From Erysipelotrichaceae bacterium (GTDB lineage: Bacteria; Bacillota_I; Bacilli_A; Erysipelotrichales; Erysipelotrichaceae), in assembly GCA_003543215.1 (NCBI GenBank), contig DPJD01000001.1, positions 325,936 through 389,935 of the forward strand: a stretch of DNA of 64,000 nucleotides. Reading direction: 5' to 3'. The notes under the pieces were generated by a model, which saw only the letters and a list, made by a program, of their open reading frames with translations, did no database searches and was not told the DNA's origin. The position numbers were made by a program, and so were the translations under genes. Positions 25,297 to 33,545 of this stretch are shown here, piece by piece (within the stretch, counting starts at the first letter, position 1; each line of letters starts with the position of its first letter).

Positions 25297-25326
25297 AGAC
25301 TGTGACGTTATGTTACAGTCTTTTCT
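25297..25326 (+). terminator. Terminator after the small membrane protein
   Basis: 10-bp stem AGACTGTGAC / GTTACAGTCT (one G-U pair), then TTTCTT. Confidence 0.88.
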
Positions 25327-25395
25327 TAGGAAGTTGAGTACATTTTACATATATATATATTATTGATATCGTATGTGATATTATGGAGGTGTAAG

Positions 25396-25641
25396 ATTAG
25401 TTCTAAAGAGAAAAGAATAAAGCGATTACTTTCAGAACCTTATCGAAAAGACATTCGTTTTGATGAATTAGTTCTGGTGATGCATGATTTTGGCTATCGT
25501 TTGGATCGTATTAGAGGTAGCCATGCTTATTTCATTCATTCAAAGTACCCAAATATCTGTGTACCTAAACATGAACCCATTAAAGTTGCCTATATTAAGT
25601 CAATTATTCAAGTGCTGAAAGCACAGGAGGAAACACGATGA
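25396..25641 (+). CDS. hicA: HicA-type mRNA interferase toxin, probable AUU start
   Basis: About 81 residues. HicA toxins are small dsRBD-fold ribonucleases that cut mRNA. SSKEKRIKRLLSEP is the usual N-terminus, and RGSHAYFIH holds the GSH core with the catalytic His. GGAGG (25385-25389) is followed after 6 nt by ATT AGT TCT AAA, exactly where an ATG is expected (homologues begin M-S-S-K). No ATG, GTG or TTG lies at a proper distance: in-frame GTG 25375 and TTG 25363 are upstream of the RBS. I therefore start at ATT 25396. It overlaps hicB by ATGA. Confidence 0.82.
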   Translation: MSSKEKRIKRLLSEPYRKDIRFDELVLVMHDFGYRLDRIRGSHAYFIHSKYPNICVPKHEPIKVAYIKSIIQVLKAQEETR

Positions 25642-25976
25642 ATTATCCAATGCGCTTATACACTGTTGAAACCGTAGAAGGACCAGAATGGATTGCTGAG
25701 TTTGTGGATATCTTTGGTTGTGTTGGTGGAGGGAATACTGCAAAAGGAGCTTTGGAAGATGCCTTGATTAACTTGGAGTATTATTTGGGGTTTGTAAAAG
25801 AAAGGGGTGAGGATATTCCTCAGCCCTCTGATTATAATGAATGCAACGGTAAGATTGCTTTACGTTTACCAAAATCGATGCATCGTCGTTTATTGAAATT
25901 ATCAGAAGATGAAGGGAAAAGTTTAAATCAATTGATTCTCGATTCATTTGAAAGAAAGATGGGTGGGAATGAATGA
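25638..25976 (+). CDS. hicB: HicB-type antitoxin, first copy
   Basis: 112 residues. An N-terminal partial RNase H-like HicB domain (YPMRLYTVETVEGPEWIAEF, then DIFGCVGGGNTAKGALEDA) leads to a C-terminal Arc-like ribbon-helix-helix domain (GKIALRLPKSMHRRLLKLSE, SLNQLILDSF). It would neutralise HicA and repress the operon. Its start overlaps the hicA stop and its own stop overlaps the start of a second, near-identical hicB, both as ATGA. AGGAGG is upstream. Confidence 0.92.
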   Translation: MNYPMRLYTVETVEGPEWIAEFVDIFGCVGGGNTAKGALEDALINLEYYLGFVKERGEDIPQPSDYNECNGKIALRLPKSMHRRLLKLSEDEGKSLNQLILDSFERKMGGNE

Positions 25977-26317
25977 ATTATCCAATGCGCTTATACACTG
26001 TTGAATCCGTAGAAGGACCAGAATGGATTGCAGAATTTGTAGATATTTTCGGTTGTGTTGGTGGAGGGAATACTGCACAAGAGGCTTTAGAAGATGCCTT
26101 GATTAACTTAGAGTATTATTTAGAGTTCGCAAAAGAAAGGGGTGAGGATATTCCTCAACCCTCAGATTATAATGAATGCAATGGAAAGATTGCTTTACGG
26201 TTACCAAAGTCGATGCATCGTCGTTTGGTGATGAAAGCGGATGAGGAAGGTGTAAGTTTAAATCAACTCTTGGTTTCTTATCTTGCGGAAATGTTGGGAG
26301 CAAAAGGTAAAATTTAA
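25973..26317 (+). CDS. hicB: HicB-type antitoxin, second tandem copy
   Basis: 114 residues, clearly a recent duplicate of the gene before it: the first about 85 residues differ at only a few positions (for example T/S at the twelfth, AKGALEDA/AQEALEDA). The C-terminal helix differs more (VMKADEEGVSLNQLLVSYL) and the tail is unrelated. Both copies keep the HicB fold and the ribbon-helix-helix. The divergence is concentrated in the DNA-binding and dimer half, so the copies may bind different operators or form heterodimers. No second hicA is present. Confidence 0.9.
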   Translation: MNYPMRLYTVESVEGPEWIAEFVDIFGCVGGGNTAQEALEDALINLEYYLEFAKERGEDIPQPSDYNECNGKIALRLPKSMHRRLVMKADEEGVSLNQLLVSYLAEMLGAKGKI

Positions 26318-26362
26318 TTGATTGTTGTAATAGACTAATGATTGCCACAATATTTGAATAAT

Positions 26363-26387
26363 TCTGGTCTAGATGATCAGATTTTTT
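26363..26387 (+). terminator. Terminator after the hicABB operon
   Basis: Stem TCTGGTC / GATCAGA (one G-U pair), then a run of six T. Confidence 0.8.
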
Positions 26388-26414
26388 CGTTGTAGACTAT
26401 AGGCGAAGGTTAAA

Positions 26415-28370
26415 ATGATCAAAATTACAAAACGTCAGAAGGATATACTACATTTTCTGTTGGAAAACGATGTTTTCATAACGGTCAAAAACCTATCAGA
26501 ACGATTTGATGTAAGTTCAAGAACACTTAGATATGATTTAGATTTAATTGAGTATTACTTAAAAGAACAAGACATAAGTCTTGAACGAAAACCGCATTAT
26601 GGGGTTCGTATTCAGTTCAATGAAAGTGAATATAAATCAATCATCGGAATTTTGAATCGAAATGATGATTATCAGCTTCCACAAGAAGAACGAAGAAGAC
26701 TCGTATTGTTCTATTTACTTTGTGAATCACTACTCACTATTGAACATCTCGCAGAATTATTAGAAGTAAGTAAACAAACCATTCAAACTGATTTAGAGGA
26801 ACTTGATAAAGAGTTAGATCAAACAAGTCTCAAAATAGTTCGAAAAGTCCGACTTGGCTGTTATGTAGAAGGAGATGAAATTGATATAAGACGATATTTT
26901 TCCAACTTGTACACACGGATGAGTGAATCAGAACGTTCTGTTATTGATAAATATGTCAAAGACAAATGTATCAAAATTACAGAGAAAGCTAGTCGTATCG
27001 TACGAAATATGGAAAACTTCCAAAAGTTTAACTTTGCACATCCTGATGAACTCCGGAGTATTATTGCTTTCAATCTATATCGAAGCAGTAACGGTATGGT
27101 TTTACCTAACAATTACACGCATCAATTTGAAGCAGGACGTCTTTCATTAGTTGAAAAGCTTACAAACAACTTTGAGATGAATATCAATGAGAATGATGCG
27201 ATGTTCATTCTTGAGCACATGTTGGATGCAAAAGTTGATTCAACACCTCAAACTTGGATTGAACAAGATGAAGATGGAATCATTGCAAATGAACTCGCAG
27301 ACTTTTTATTGAATGGATTAAATGAAGTCCCAAAACTTAGTGATGAAGAAAGTACCAGTTTCATTGAGAACTTACAGCTTCATCTCAAAATAACCCTCTT
27401 TAGAATTCGAAATAAGTTGAATGTTGAGAATCAAATTCTCGATCGTGTCAAAGTTAGTATTCCTTTGATTTATGAGTATACAAAGTCTCGACTGATTGAA
27501 TACGAAGCCAAAAAAGGACTATATTTCAACGAAGAAGAAATTGCTTATATTGCCATGCATGTTGGTGCAATCGTTGAGAAAAGAGCTTTGTATGCGCCAG
27601 GTTTAAATGTGTTGGTTGCATGTCACTTTGGCATTGCTACATCTAAAATCATGGTTTCACGATTAGCAGCCATGATTCCTGAAATCAACATCATTGGACC
27701 GGTAACGCTTGATGAAGTTCCAAAGTATATTACAGGTCAAACCATTGATTTGATTATTACGACTCTTAAGTTTGACTCTAGTATCGATACTGTCCAAGTT
27801 AGTCCACTTTTATCGGATGAAGATGTGTATCGAATCAAGTCGAAAGTATATAAGAGCACCTATCTTAAACAGTGTAATAACTTTATCAAGAATTTCAACT
27901 ATGGGAGTACTGAAAGTTACAAACTATCTGATTGTTTAGTGGATAAATATATCCAAATCTATGATGAGCTACCTGATTGGAGAACTGCAATTCGATTAGC
28001 GGCGCGACCACTTGTGGATGATCGATTGATCGAAAAACGTTATGTCGATCGGATGATCAGAGCTGTGGAAGAATTTGGAAATTACATGGTGATTCTCCCA
28101 GAAACAGCATTTGTTCATGCAGGCATTGATGATGGTGTAAACGAACCTTGTGTAAGTTTACTCGTCCTGAAGACACCGACTGTATTTGGAAATCAGAACC
28201 AAGAGTTGATCCGAAATATCGTTGTAATCGCAGTAAAGAAAAGGGAGGATGATATCATCTTGAAACTGGCAAAGATTTTAGAGAATCCAGATAATCGTAA
28301 ACAATTGAATCAAGATCATATTACAGTCAACCAGATTTTAGAGCTAAAACACGAGGTTAAATTATGTTAG
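26415..28370 (+). CDS. PRD-containing transcriptional regulator (MtlR/LicR type)
   Basis: 651 residues. Two N-terminal helix-turn-helix units (QKDILHFLLENDVFITVKNL and LTIEHLAELLEVSKQTIQTD) are followed by two PTS regulation domains, the second with NEEEIAYIAMHVGAIVEKR. An EIIB-like domain has its Cys in NVLVACHFGIATSKIM, and a C-terminal EIIA-like domain has its His in TAFVHAGIDDGVNEP. Phosphorylation of PRD histidines by the PTS would switch its activity. It heads an operon with the EIIA, EIIB and EIIC of the same sugar, whose first gene it overlaps by 7 nt. Confidence 0.93.
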   Translation: MIKITKRQKDILHFLLENDVFITVKNLSERFDVSSRTLRYDLDLIEYYLKEQDISLERKPHYGVRIQFNESEYKSIIGILNRNDDYQLPQEERRRLVLFYLLCESLLTIEHLAELLEVSKQTIQTDLEELDKELDQTSLKIVRKVRLGCYVEGDEIDIRRYFSNLYTRMSESERSVIDKYVKDKCIKITEKASRIVRNMENFQKFNFAHPDELRSIIAFNLYRSSNGMVLPNNYTHQFEAGRLSLVEKLTNNFEMNINENDAMFILEHMLDAKVDSTPQTWIEQDEDGIIANELADFLLNGLNEVPKLSDEESTSFIENLQLHLKITLFRIRNKLNVENQILDRVKVSIPLIYEYTKSRLIEYEAKKGLYFNEEEIAYIAMHVGAIVEKRALYAPGLNVLVACHFGIATSKIMVSRLAAMIPEINIIGPVTLDEVPKYITGQTIDLIITTLKFDSSIDTVQVSPLLSDEDVYRIKSKVYKSTYLKQCNNFIKNFNYGSTESYKLSDCLVDKYIQIYDELPDWRTAIRLAARPLVDDRLIEKRYVDRMIRAVEEFGNYMVILPETAFVHAGIDDGVNEPCVSLLVLKTPTVFGNQNQELIRNIVVIAVKKREDDIILKLAKILENPDNRKQLNQDHITVNQILELKHEVKLC

Positions 28371-28840
28371 AAATCGTAAGAATCGAGAACATCTTAGTAA
28401 ATCAAGAACCCAATAACTGGGAAGAATCCATCTCAATTGTCGGTCAACTACTCGAAAATGCAGGTAGTATCAATGCAAAATATACAGAGGCAATGATCGA
28501 AGCAGTCAAGCAACTTGGCCCGTACATCGTTATTGGTAAACACATTGCTATTGCACATGCTGCGCCTGAAGTACATGTTCATAAAAACGACATGTCAGTA
28601 GCAATCTTATCAAAACCAGTTGCTTTCGGGTCGCAAAACGATCCTGTTAAAGTGTTGTTTGCTTTAGCTAGTGTCGATGGAAAGTCACATCTTGAGAAGT
28701 TGATGGAATTGGCACGAATCATCGGTGAAGATGATGAAGTTGTAGATCTCTTAAGTAAATGTACGACGAAAGAAGAAGTATATGAAATTATCAATGGTGT
28801 AAACAATGGTCGCGTTCCATTGTCACATAGAAAGGGGTAA
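28364..28840 (+). CDS. PTS EIIA component (mannitol/fructose-ascorbate type)
   Basis: 158 residues. Phosphoryl carrier between HPr and EIIB. The active His lies in IAIAHAAPEVHVHKNDMSV, as in UlaC/FrwA-type EIIA2 domains. It overlaps the regulator gene by 7 nt and is followed by EIIB after 4 nt. The C-terminal helix is VVDLLSKCTTKEEVYEIING. Confidence 0.92.
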   Translation: MLEIVRIENILVNQEPNNWEESISIVGQLLENAGSINAKYTEAMIEAVKQLGPYIVIGKHIAIAHAAPEVHVHKNDMSVAILSKPVAFGSQNDPVKVLFALASVDGKSHLEKLMELARIIGEDDEVVDLLSKCTTKEEVYEIINGVNNGRVPLSHRKG

Positions 28841-28844
28841 TGTG

Positions 28845-29138
28845 TTGGGAAAGAGGCTAAAAATTCAGACTGTATGTGGGTTTGGTGTGGGGACATCGAT
28901 GTTTTTGAAAATGAAAGTCGATGAAGTTGTAAAAAGTAATAATTTGAATATTGATGTGTATTGTGGGGATGTCACGACTTGTACTTCAAGTGAATGTGAT
29001 GCGATCTTTACGTCTGCAGAGCTCGCTGAAACAATTGGTCGAAGTGCAAAAGTTCCAGTAATTGTAATTAATAGCTTTATTAATTCGAAGGAAATCACTG
29101 AGAAAACTTTAAAGTTTGTCAGTGAAGTAACACAATGA
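28845..29138 (+). CDS. PTS EIIB component (ascorbate/UlaB-like), TTG start
   Basis: 97 residues. Cys phosphoryl site in IQTVCGFGVGTSMFL. I chose TTG at 28845 because AAAGGGG ends 7 nt upstream; GTG at 28842 is the next candidate, 4 nt from it. The fold (CGFGVGTS loop, then CGDVTTCTSSECDAIFTSAEL) matches the lactose/ascorbate EIIB3-like family used with UlaA-type transporters. Confidence 0.9.
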   Translation: MGKRLKIQTVCGFGVGTSMFLKMKVDEVVKSNNLNIDVYCGDVTTCTSSECDAIFTSAELAETIGRSAKVPVIVINSFINSKEITEKTLKFVSEVTQ

Positions 29139-29148
29139 AAGGGAAAAA

Positions 29149-30435
29149 ATGGAATTCTTAAATTTTATAGTTTCAGATATATTTGGTAATGCTTCTATTT
29201 TCTTGGCTTTGATTGCTGCAGTAGGTTTGATTGTTCAACGTAAGACAATTGTTGAAGTATTACAAGGTTCTGCAAAAACTGCTATTGGTGTCGTAGTTCT
29301 GACACAAGGAAATGGCATCATCATTTCTGCCATTCTTGGTTTATCAGCAGCCTTCAGTGCTTTGAATCCTACGACTGCAAGTGCAGTTACTGAAATAGGC
29401 TCAGATGCATTTGGAGCAATGTTCGGTACTCAAATCGGTATCGTCATGATCGTTGCATTTGCGCTCAACATTTTAGTAGCTCGATTCACAAAATGGAAAA
29501 CAATCTTCTTAACAGGTCATATGTTATATTGGTTCCCATTTGTCTTCTTGGCAGCGGGTTATGATGCTGGGTTAAGAGATACAAAACTCTTGATCTTAGC
29601 AACCGTATTTACAGCTTTATATATGATCATCATGCCGAACTTGCTACAACCGTTTGTTCGTAAAGTTACTGGTGATGATTCATTTGCAATCGGACATCCA
29701 ACAGCCGGTTTGTCGATCATCAGTGGTTTCTTAGGCCAAATGTTTGGGGATAAATCAAAATCGACAGAATCGTTAAACTTCCCTAAAGGCTTGGCTTTCT
29801 TAAAGGAAATTTCAATTACTGGTGGAATTGTTGTTGCTTTGACTTATGTCGTTATGACTGTATTGATGTACATGAATGGTATTGATGGGGCAGCTGTGTT
29901 TGGTTTAGCATCTGCATCAAAATTATTCTCACATATCTTATTGATGGCCTTTACATTTGGAGCTGGTTTAACGGTTCTATTGTTAGGGGTCCGTATGGTT
30001 ATTGCTGAAATCGTTCCAGCATTCAAAGGCTTCTCAGACAAAATCGTACCAGGTGCCATTCCTGCGCTCGATTGTCCGATGCTATTTGCTTATGCACCGA
30101 ATGCTTTGGTTATCGGTTTCATTACAGCAATGATTACCTCAGTTATTACAATCATTCTTACAAGCTCAATGGGCATCTTCCAAACGGTTGTGTTACCACT
30201 TACAATCACTTGTTTCTTTGAACTTGGAACAGCCGCAATCATTGGTAATGCAACAGGTGGTGTAAGAGGAGCGATTTTAGGTTCGGCAGTTGGTGGTGTT
30301 ATTATGGTCTTCTTAGTTGGTTTTGGGGCACCATTCTTCATGAATACAATCAACCAATGGTTGCTCGTGTTTGGTGGTCAAGATTTCTCGATTTGGGGTA
30401 TCATAGCCGGCTTATTTGCTCGACTCTTTGCGTAA
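29149..30435 (+). CDS. PTS EIIC component (UlaA/SgaT family)
   Basis: 428-residue integral membrane permease with about 10-11 helices. LTQGNGIIISAILGLSAAF, PTAGLSIISGFLGQMFGDKS and IVPGAIPALDCPMLFAYAPNA are conserved UlaA/SgaT features. It carries the sugar inward while EIIB phosphorylates it. UlaA proteins move L-ascorbate, but many members carry pentitols or other acids, so the substrate is not settled. RBS AAAGGGAAAAA is weak. Confidence 0.93.
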   Translation: MEFLNFIVSDIFGNASIFLALIAAVGLIVQRKTIVEVLQGSAKTAIGVVVLTQGNGIIISAILGLSAAFSALNPTTASAVTEIGSDAFGAMFGTQIGIVMIVAFALNILVARFTKWKTIFLTGHMLYWFPFVFLAAGYDAGLRDTKLLILATVFTALYMIIMPNLLQPFVRKVTGDDSFAIGHPTAGLSIISGFLGQMFGDKSKSTESLNFPKGLAFLKEISITGGIVVALTYVVMTVLMYMNGIDGAAVFGLASASKLFSHILLMAFTFGAGLTVLLLGVRMVIAEIVPAFKGFSDKIVPGAIPALDCPMLFAYAPNALVIGFITAMITSVITIILTSSMGIFQTVVLPLTITCFFELGTAAIIGNATGGVRGAILGSAVGGVIMVFLVGFGAPFFMNTINQWLLVFGGQDFSIWGIIAGLFARLFA

Positions 30436-31179
30436 ATGGTTAGCCAAAGTTTACAGTATGTACAACACATCAAAGATATAATGGATCGTGTCGTAGATAC
30501 TCAATACAAACAGATTGATGAAGCTTCAAACATAATCGTTGAAGCAATTAAAAATAATAAATGTATTTATGTTTTTGGTGCTTCGCATGCGGGTATCATA
30601 GCTCAAGAAGTCTTCTATCGTACGGGTGGATTGGTGCCTATCAATCCAATTCTTCCAGCATCGTTGATGCTGAATGTCCGTCCAGTTTCGCATACCAGTG
30701 CAATGGAACGCTTAGAGGGTTATGGTTCAGAAGTTCTTAAGACTACTAAAATAGAAGCAGGAGATGTGTTGTTGATTCATTCTGTTTCTGGTCGTAATGC
30801 AGTCGCAATCGATATGGCACTTGATGCTCGGCAAAAAGGTGTCTATGTCATTGCTCTTACAAATATTAGCTACTCTTCCCAGGTTACGGCTCGACATAGC
30901 TCTGGTAGACGTCTGTATGAATGTGCAGATCTCGTCATTGATAATTGTGGTGACTTTGAAGATTCGTGTATGGCAATCGAACATTTTGATCAAAAAGTTG
31001 CACCATCATCTACTGTCATTGGAGCTATGATTGTCAACATGATGGTTGTACAGATCACAGAAAAGTTAATAGCGTTAGGAATCAAACCACCTATCTATCA
31101 TAGCGCGAATGTAGATGGTGGAGATGCTTTTAACAAGCAGATGTTTGAAAAGTATAAAGATCAAATTCATTATCTATAA
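30436..31179 (+). CDS. SIS-domain sugar phosphate isomerase-like protein (UPF0309)
   Basis: 247 residues. The ATG follows the EIIC stop with no gap. Its sugar isomerase (SIS) fold is marked by YVFGASHAGIIAQEVFYR and DVLLIHSVSGRNAVAIDMAL, the phosphosugar-binding loops, followed by YVIALTNISYS. It is of the UPF0309 group found with PTS genes and would act on the phosphorylated sugar brought in by the operon, as an isomerase or deaminase-like enzyme; the exact reaction is unknown. Confidence 0.88.
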   Translation: MVSQSLQYVQHIKDIMDRVVDTQYKQIDEASNIIVEAIKNNKCIYVFGASHAGIIAQEVFYRTGGLVPINPILPASLMLNVRPVSHTSAMERLEGYGSEVLKTTKIEAGDVLLIHSVSGRNAVAIDMALDARQKGVYVIALTNISYSSQVTARHSSGRRLYECADLVIDNCGDFEDSCMAIEHFDQKVAPSSTVIGAMIVNMMVVQITEKLIALGIKPPIYHSANVDGGDAFNKQMFEKYKDQIHYL

Positions 31180-31181
31180 GT

Positions 31182-31211
31182 CAAGCACCGTTTACACGGT
31201 GCTTGCTTTTT
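31182..31211 (+). terminator. Terminator after the PTS operon
   Basis: Perfect 10-bp stem CAAGCACCGT / ACGGTGCTTG, loop TTAC, then CTTTTTG. Confidence 0.95.
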
Positions 31212-31349
31212 GTTATTTCAAACGCTAATTTAAAATCATTATTCTTGACTTCTACTCAATTTAATGTAAATAAAGTACTGTATAAGCACTCTAACGATCT
31301 AAATGCAAGCATGTAATATTTATTTGCACATTTAGTGAATAAGTGATTG

Positions 31350-31391
31350 TAAAAAAAGAGGTTACGTTAATATTTAGATACGTACTCTTTC
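31350..31391 (-). terminator. Probable terminator of the GNAT gene (minus strand)
   Basis: Arms AAAGAG and CTCTTT with an inner ACGT / ACGT pair; on the minus strand it is followed by seven T. It is 46 nt past the acetyltransferase stop. Confidence 0.6.
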
Positions 31392-31436
31392 ATGTTGTTC
31401 CTATTGTTGTGAATTAAGATATCGAATAAACATTCT

Positions 31437-31931
31437 CTAAAAATAAGAATTGATGACTTTCTTCATCCATACGATGTCACGCCATTGATTGAATTTATAT
31501 CCAAGCTTCTCAAAATGGGCCACATGTTCAAAGCCCATTTTTTTATGGAATTCAATACTTAAGTCATTGGGATAGGTGATGCAAGCCAACATGGTCACGA
31601 TGCCTTGTGTACGTAAGGCTTCTTCTAAGACCGTATAGAGCTGTTTACCATAACCCCGAGCTTGGACATCTTGACAGATATAAACACTCGTCTCAACCGT
31701 CCAATCGTAGGCAGAACGCTCTTTATACTTCGTCGCATAGGCATAACCAATAATTTCATTATCCACTTCAAGAACGAGGTAGGGAAAACGTTGTTGGATG
31801 GATTTGATACGTTGTGTGAAATCACTTAACGTCGGAACTTCTGTTTCAAAGGTGATTGTGGTATTCAAGACATAAGGGGTATAAATATCCAAAAGGGCTT
31901 GTGCATCACCCAAAGTAGCTGTCCGTATCAT
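31437..31931 (-). CDS. GNAT acetyltransferase, phosphinothricin-acetyltransferase-like
   Basis: 164 residues. MIRTATLGDAQALLDIYTPYVLNTTITFE is the characteristic PAT N-terminus. The acetyl-CoA loop is VQARGYGKQLYTVLEEALRTQG, and the C-terminal segment EFHKKMGFEHVAHFEKLGYKF is conserved. It would acetylate an amino group of a small molecule; the methionine sulfone or toxin resistance activity of the family is possible. GAGG lies 5 nt before the ATG. Confidence 0.88.
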   Translation of the reverse strand: MIRTATLGDAQALLDIYTPYVLNTTITFETEVPTLSDFTQRIKSIQQRFPYLVLEVDNEIIGYAYATKYKERSAYDWTVETSVYICQDVQARGYGKQLYTVLEEALRTQGIVTMLACITYPNDLSIEFHKKMGFEHVAHFEKLGYKFNQWRDIVWMKKVINSYF

Positions 31932-32032
31932 AATGACCTCATTTCAATGCTTCTATTATAAAACCAATTTTGAAACTTGGATGAATAATCTTACGATTCG
32001 CTGTAGAATGTGGGTATAAGGAGGAAATGTTT

Positions 32033-32554
32033 ATGACACAGATCATTCGTTCCATTCCCGCCTATTCCGCTGAAGATAATGTGACAGGCTGTTGCCCCGT
32101 CTTTCATCCCGAACACTACGATAATAAGCTCTTTGATTTCAGTGATCTACATTTCATTCAAACTTCAACCAAGAGTTTGATGTACGTGCCAACAAACATG
32201 GACAAAGTCTTTACCAAGACCCAAGCCGACATCGAAGCCAGTGGTCAAGGTATTCATGATCGTTATTTGATCCTCTCACAGGATGTCAGTCCATTTAAAT
32301 GCAATCACTACTTCATGACCCAAGGACCTGTAACGGATTATCCAAATATTGAAATCAAAGGCAACTATCTTGCCAAGGTCTACGATGGTGATTTCAAAGA
32401 CATGGGGAAGTGGGTTAAAGACTTTTCAAAGGTGCTGAAAGACCAAGGAAATCCAAAGCCATCAATCTATACGTTTTACACCACCTGCCCGAATTGCGCC
32501 AAAGTCTACGGTCATAATTATGTCGTCTTGTTTGGCGAACAAGTGAACGCATGA
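32033..32554 (+). CDS. Conserved protein of unknown function with a C-terminal CxxC
   Basis: 173 residues. Not assigned to a known enzyme, though annotations of relatives as hydrolase exist. Conserved features are DNVTGCCPVFHPEHYDN near the start and FYTTCPNCAKVYGHNYVVLF at the end; the two Cys clusters (CC near residue 20 and CPNC) may bind metal. AAGGAGG is 8 nt before ATG 32033, whereas ATG 32027 is only 2 nt from it. It overlaps the HAD gene by ATGA. Confidence 0.75.
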   Translation: MTQIIRSIPAYSAEDNVTGCCPVFHPEHYDNKLFDFSDLHFIQTSTKSLMYVPTNMDKVFTKTQADIEASGQGIHDRYLILSQDVSPFKCNHYFMTQGPVTDYPNIEIKGNYLAKVYDGDFKDMGKWVKDFSKVLKDQGNPKPSIYTFYTTCPNCAKVYGHNYVVLFGEQVNA

Positions 32555-33171
32555 AGCCAATCTTAATCTTCGACATCGATGGGACACTTCTCGATACCCT
32601 ACGATTGAACATGGTCACGCTCTTGGAATTGGTTCATGAACTGGGCTTCAAGAACGAAGACGGTCATAGCATACTTCGCTATGCATCTCATCCCGGCATG
32701 CAAGTCATGCATGAATTTGGGCTTGAGAAGCCTGAAGAAGCCTATGCCCGTTGGGTTCAAAAAGTACGTGCTTTTCCTGAGCAAGCACAGCCTTATCCAG
32801 GGGTTGTGGAGATGATTAAATCACTCCATACCTCAGGCTATCGTCTCGCCATCGTCAGTTCAAAGAGACGCCAACAATACGAGATCGAATTCATTCGTTT
32901 GGCACTGATCGATTATTTTGATGTGGCTGTGTTAGCGGATGACTGCGATAAACAGAAACCCGATCCTGCTCCTTTGCTTCGGTGTTGCGAGCTGTTGGGT
33001 GTTGATGTCAAGGATGCAGTCTATCTCGGGGATTCCATCCTCGATCGCTTAGCCGCAGAAGCTTGTGGTATGCCATTCATTGCTTGTGTCTGGAAAGGAT
33101 TTGTGGAAGAAGGCTTGGAAGCATCGAAACAGATCGACTCACCCCAAACCATCCTCGATATGTTCAAATAA
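32551..33171 (+). CDS. HAD-family hydrolase (phosphoglycolate/pyrophosphatase PpaX-like)
   Basis: 206 residues. Motif I is FDIDGTLLDT with the nucleophile Asp, motif II is LAIVSSKRR, motif III Lys is in KQKPDPAPL, and motif IV is VYLGDSILDRLAA. A helical cap lies between motifs I and II. It would dephosphorylate a small phosphometabolite; Gph or PpaX function cannot be separated by sequence. It is coupled by overlap to the gene upstream. Confidence 0.9.
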   Translation: MKPILIFDIDGTLLDTLRLNMVTLLELVHELGFKNEDGHSILRYASHPGMQVMHEFGLEKPEEAYARWVQKVRAFPEQAQPYPGVVEMIKSLHTSGYRLAIVSSKRRQQYEIEFIRLALIDYFDVAVLADDCDKQKPDPAPLLRCCELLGVDVKDAVYLGDSILDRLAAEACGMPFIACVWKGFVEEGLEASKQIDSPQTILDMFK

Positions 33172-33193
33172 AAAGGATTCATGGAATCCTTTT
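33171..33193. terminator. Bidirectional terminator
   Basis: 10-bp stem AAAAGGATTC / GAATCCTTTT with loop ATG, between the converging HAD and membrane protein genes. Confidence 0.85.
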
Positions 33194-33491
33194 AAGCGTA
33201 TTTCGTTAATCGATCTTTAATGAACGGTAGGACATTCAACACGATCGTCCCAATGATCAGAATCCTCGATGCGAACACCACCGCATCATTCGTATCCAAC
33301 AAAGCAATGGTATCGTTGATTTGAATCAGATGATTCGTATACAGAATCTGAGCATACAAAGCGATCATACAAGCTGTAAGGCTCAAACTACTGTATAAAC
33401 TTCTTTTTACATTGCGTATTAGCAGGATGCTGATCGGCAATCCCCATGCCAACAAACCCATGATAAGACTTAGGATATTCAAGTAAGCCAT
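33192..33491 (-). CDS. Small conserved membrane protein of unknown function
   Basis: 99 residues with three probable membrane helices (ILSLIMGLLAWGLPISILLI, LSLTACMIALYAQILY, ASRILIIGTIVLNVLPFI). It looks like a family of uncharacterised small Bacillota membrane proteins containing a middle segment with TNHLIQINDTIALLDT. No partner is adjacent. Confidence 0.7.
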   Translation of the reverse strand: MAYLNILSLIMGLLAWGLPISILLIRNVKRSLYSSLSLTACMIALYAQILYTNHLIQINDTIALLDTNDAVVFASRILIIGTIVLNVLPFIKDRLTKYA

Positions 33492-33545
33492 TGTGTTTCC
33501 CCCTTGATATGCATTTATTTTAACATCTTCGGAAAAAAATCAAAC

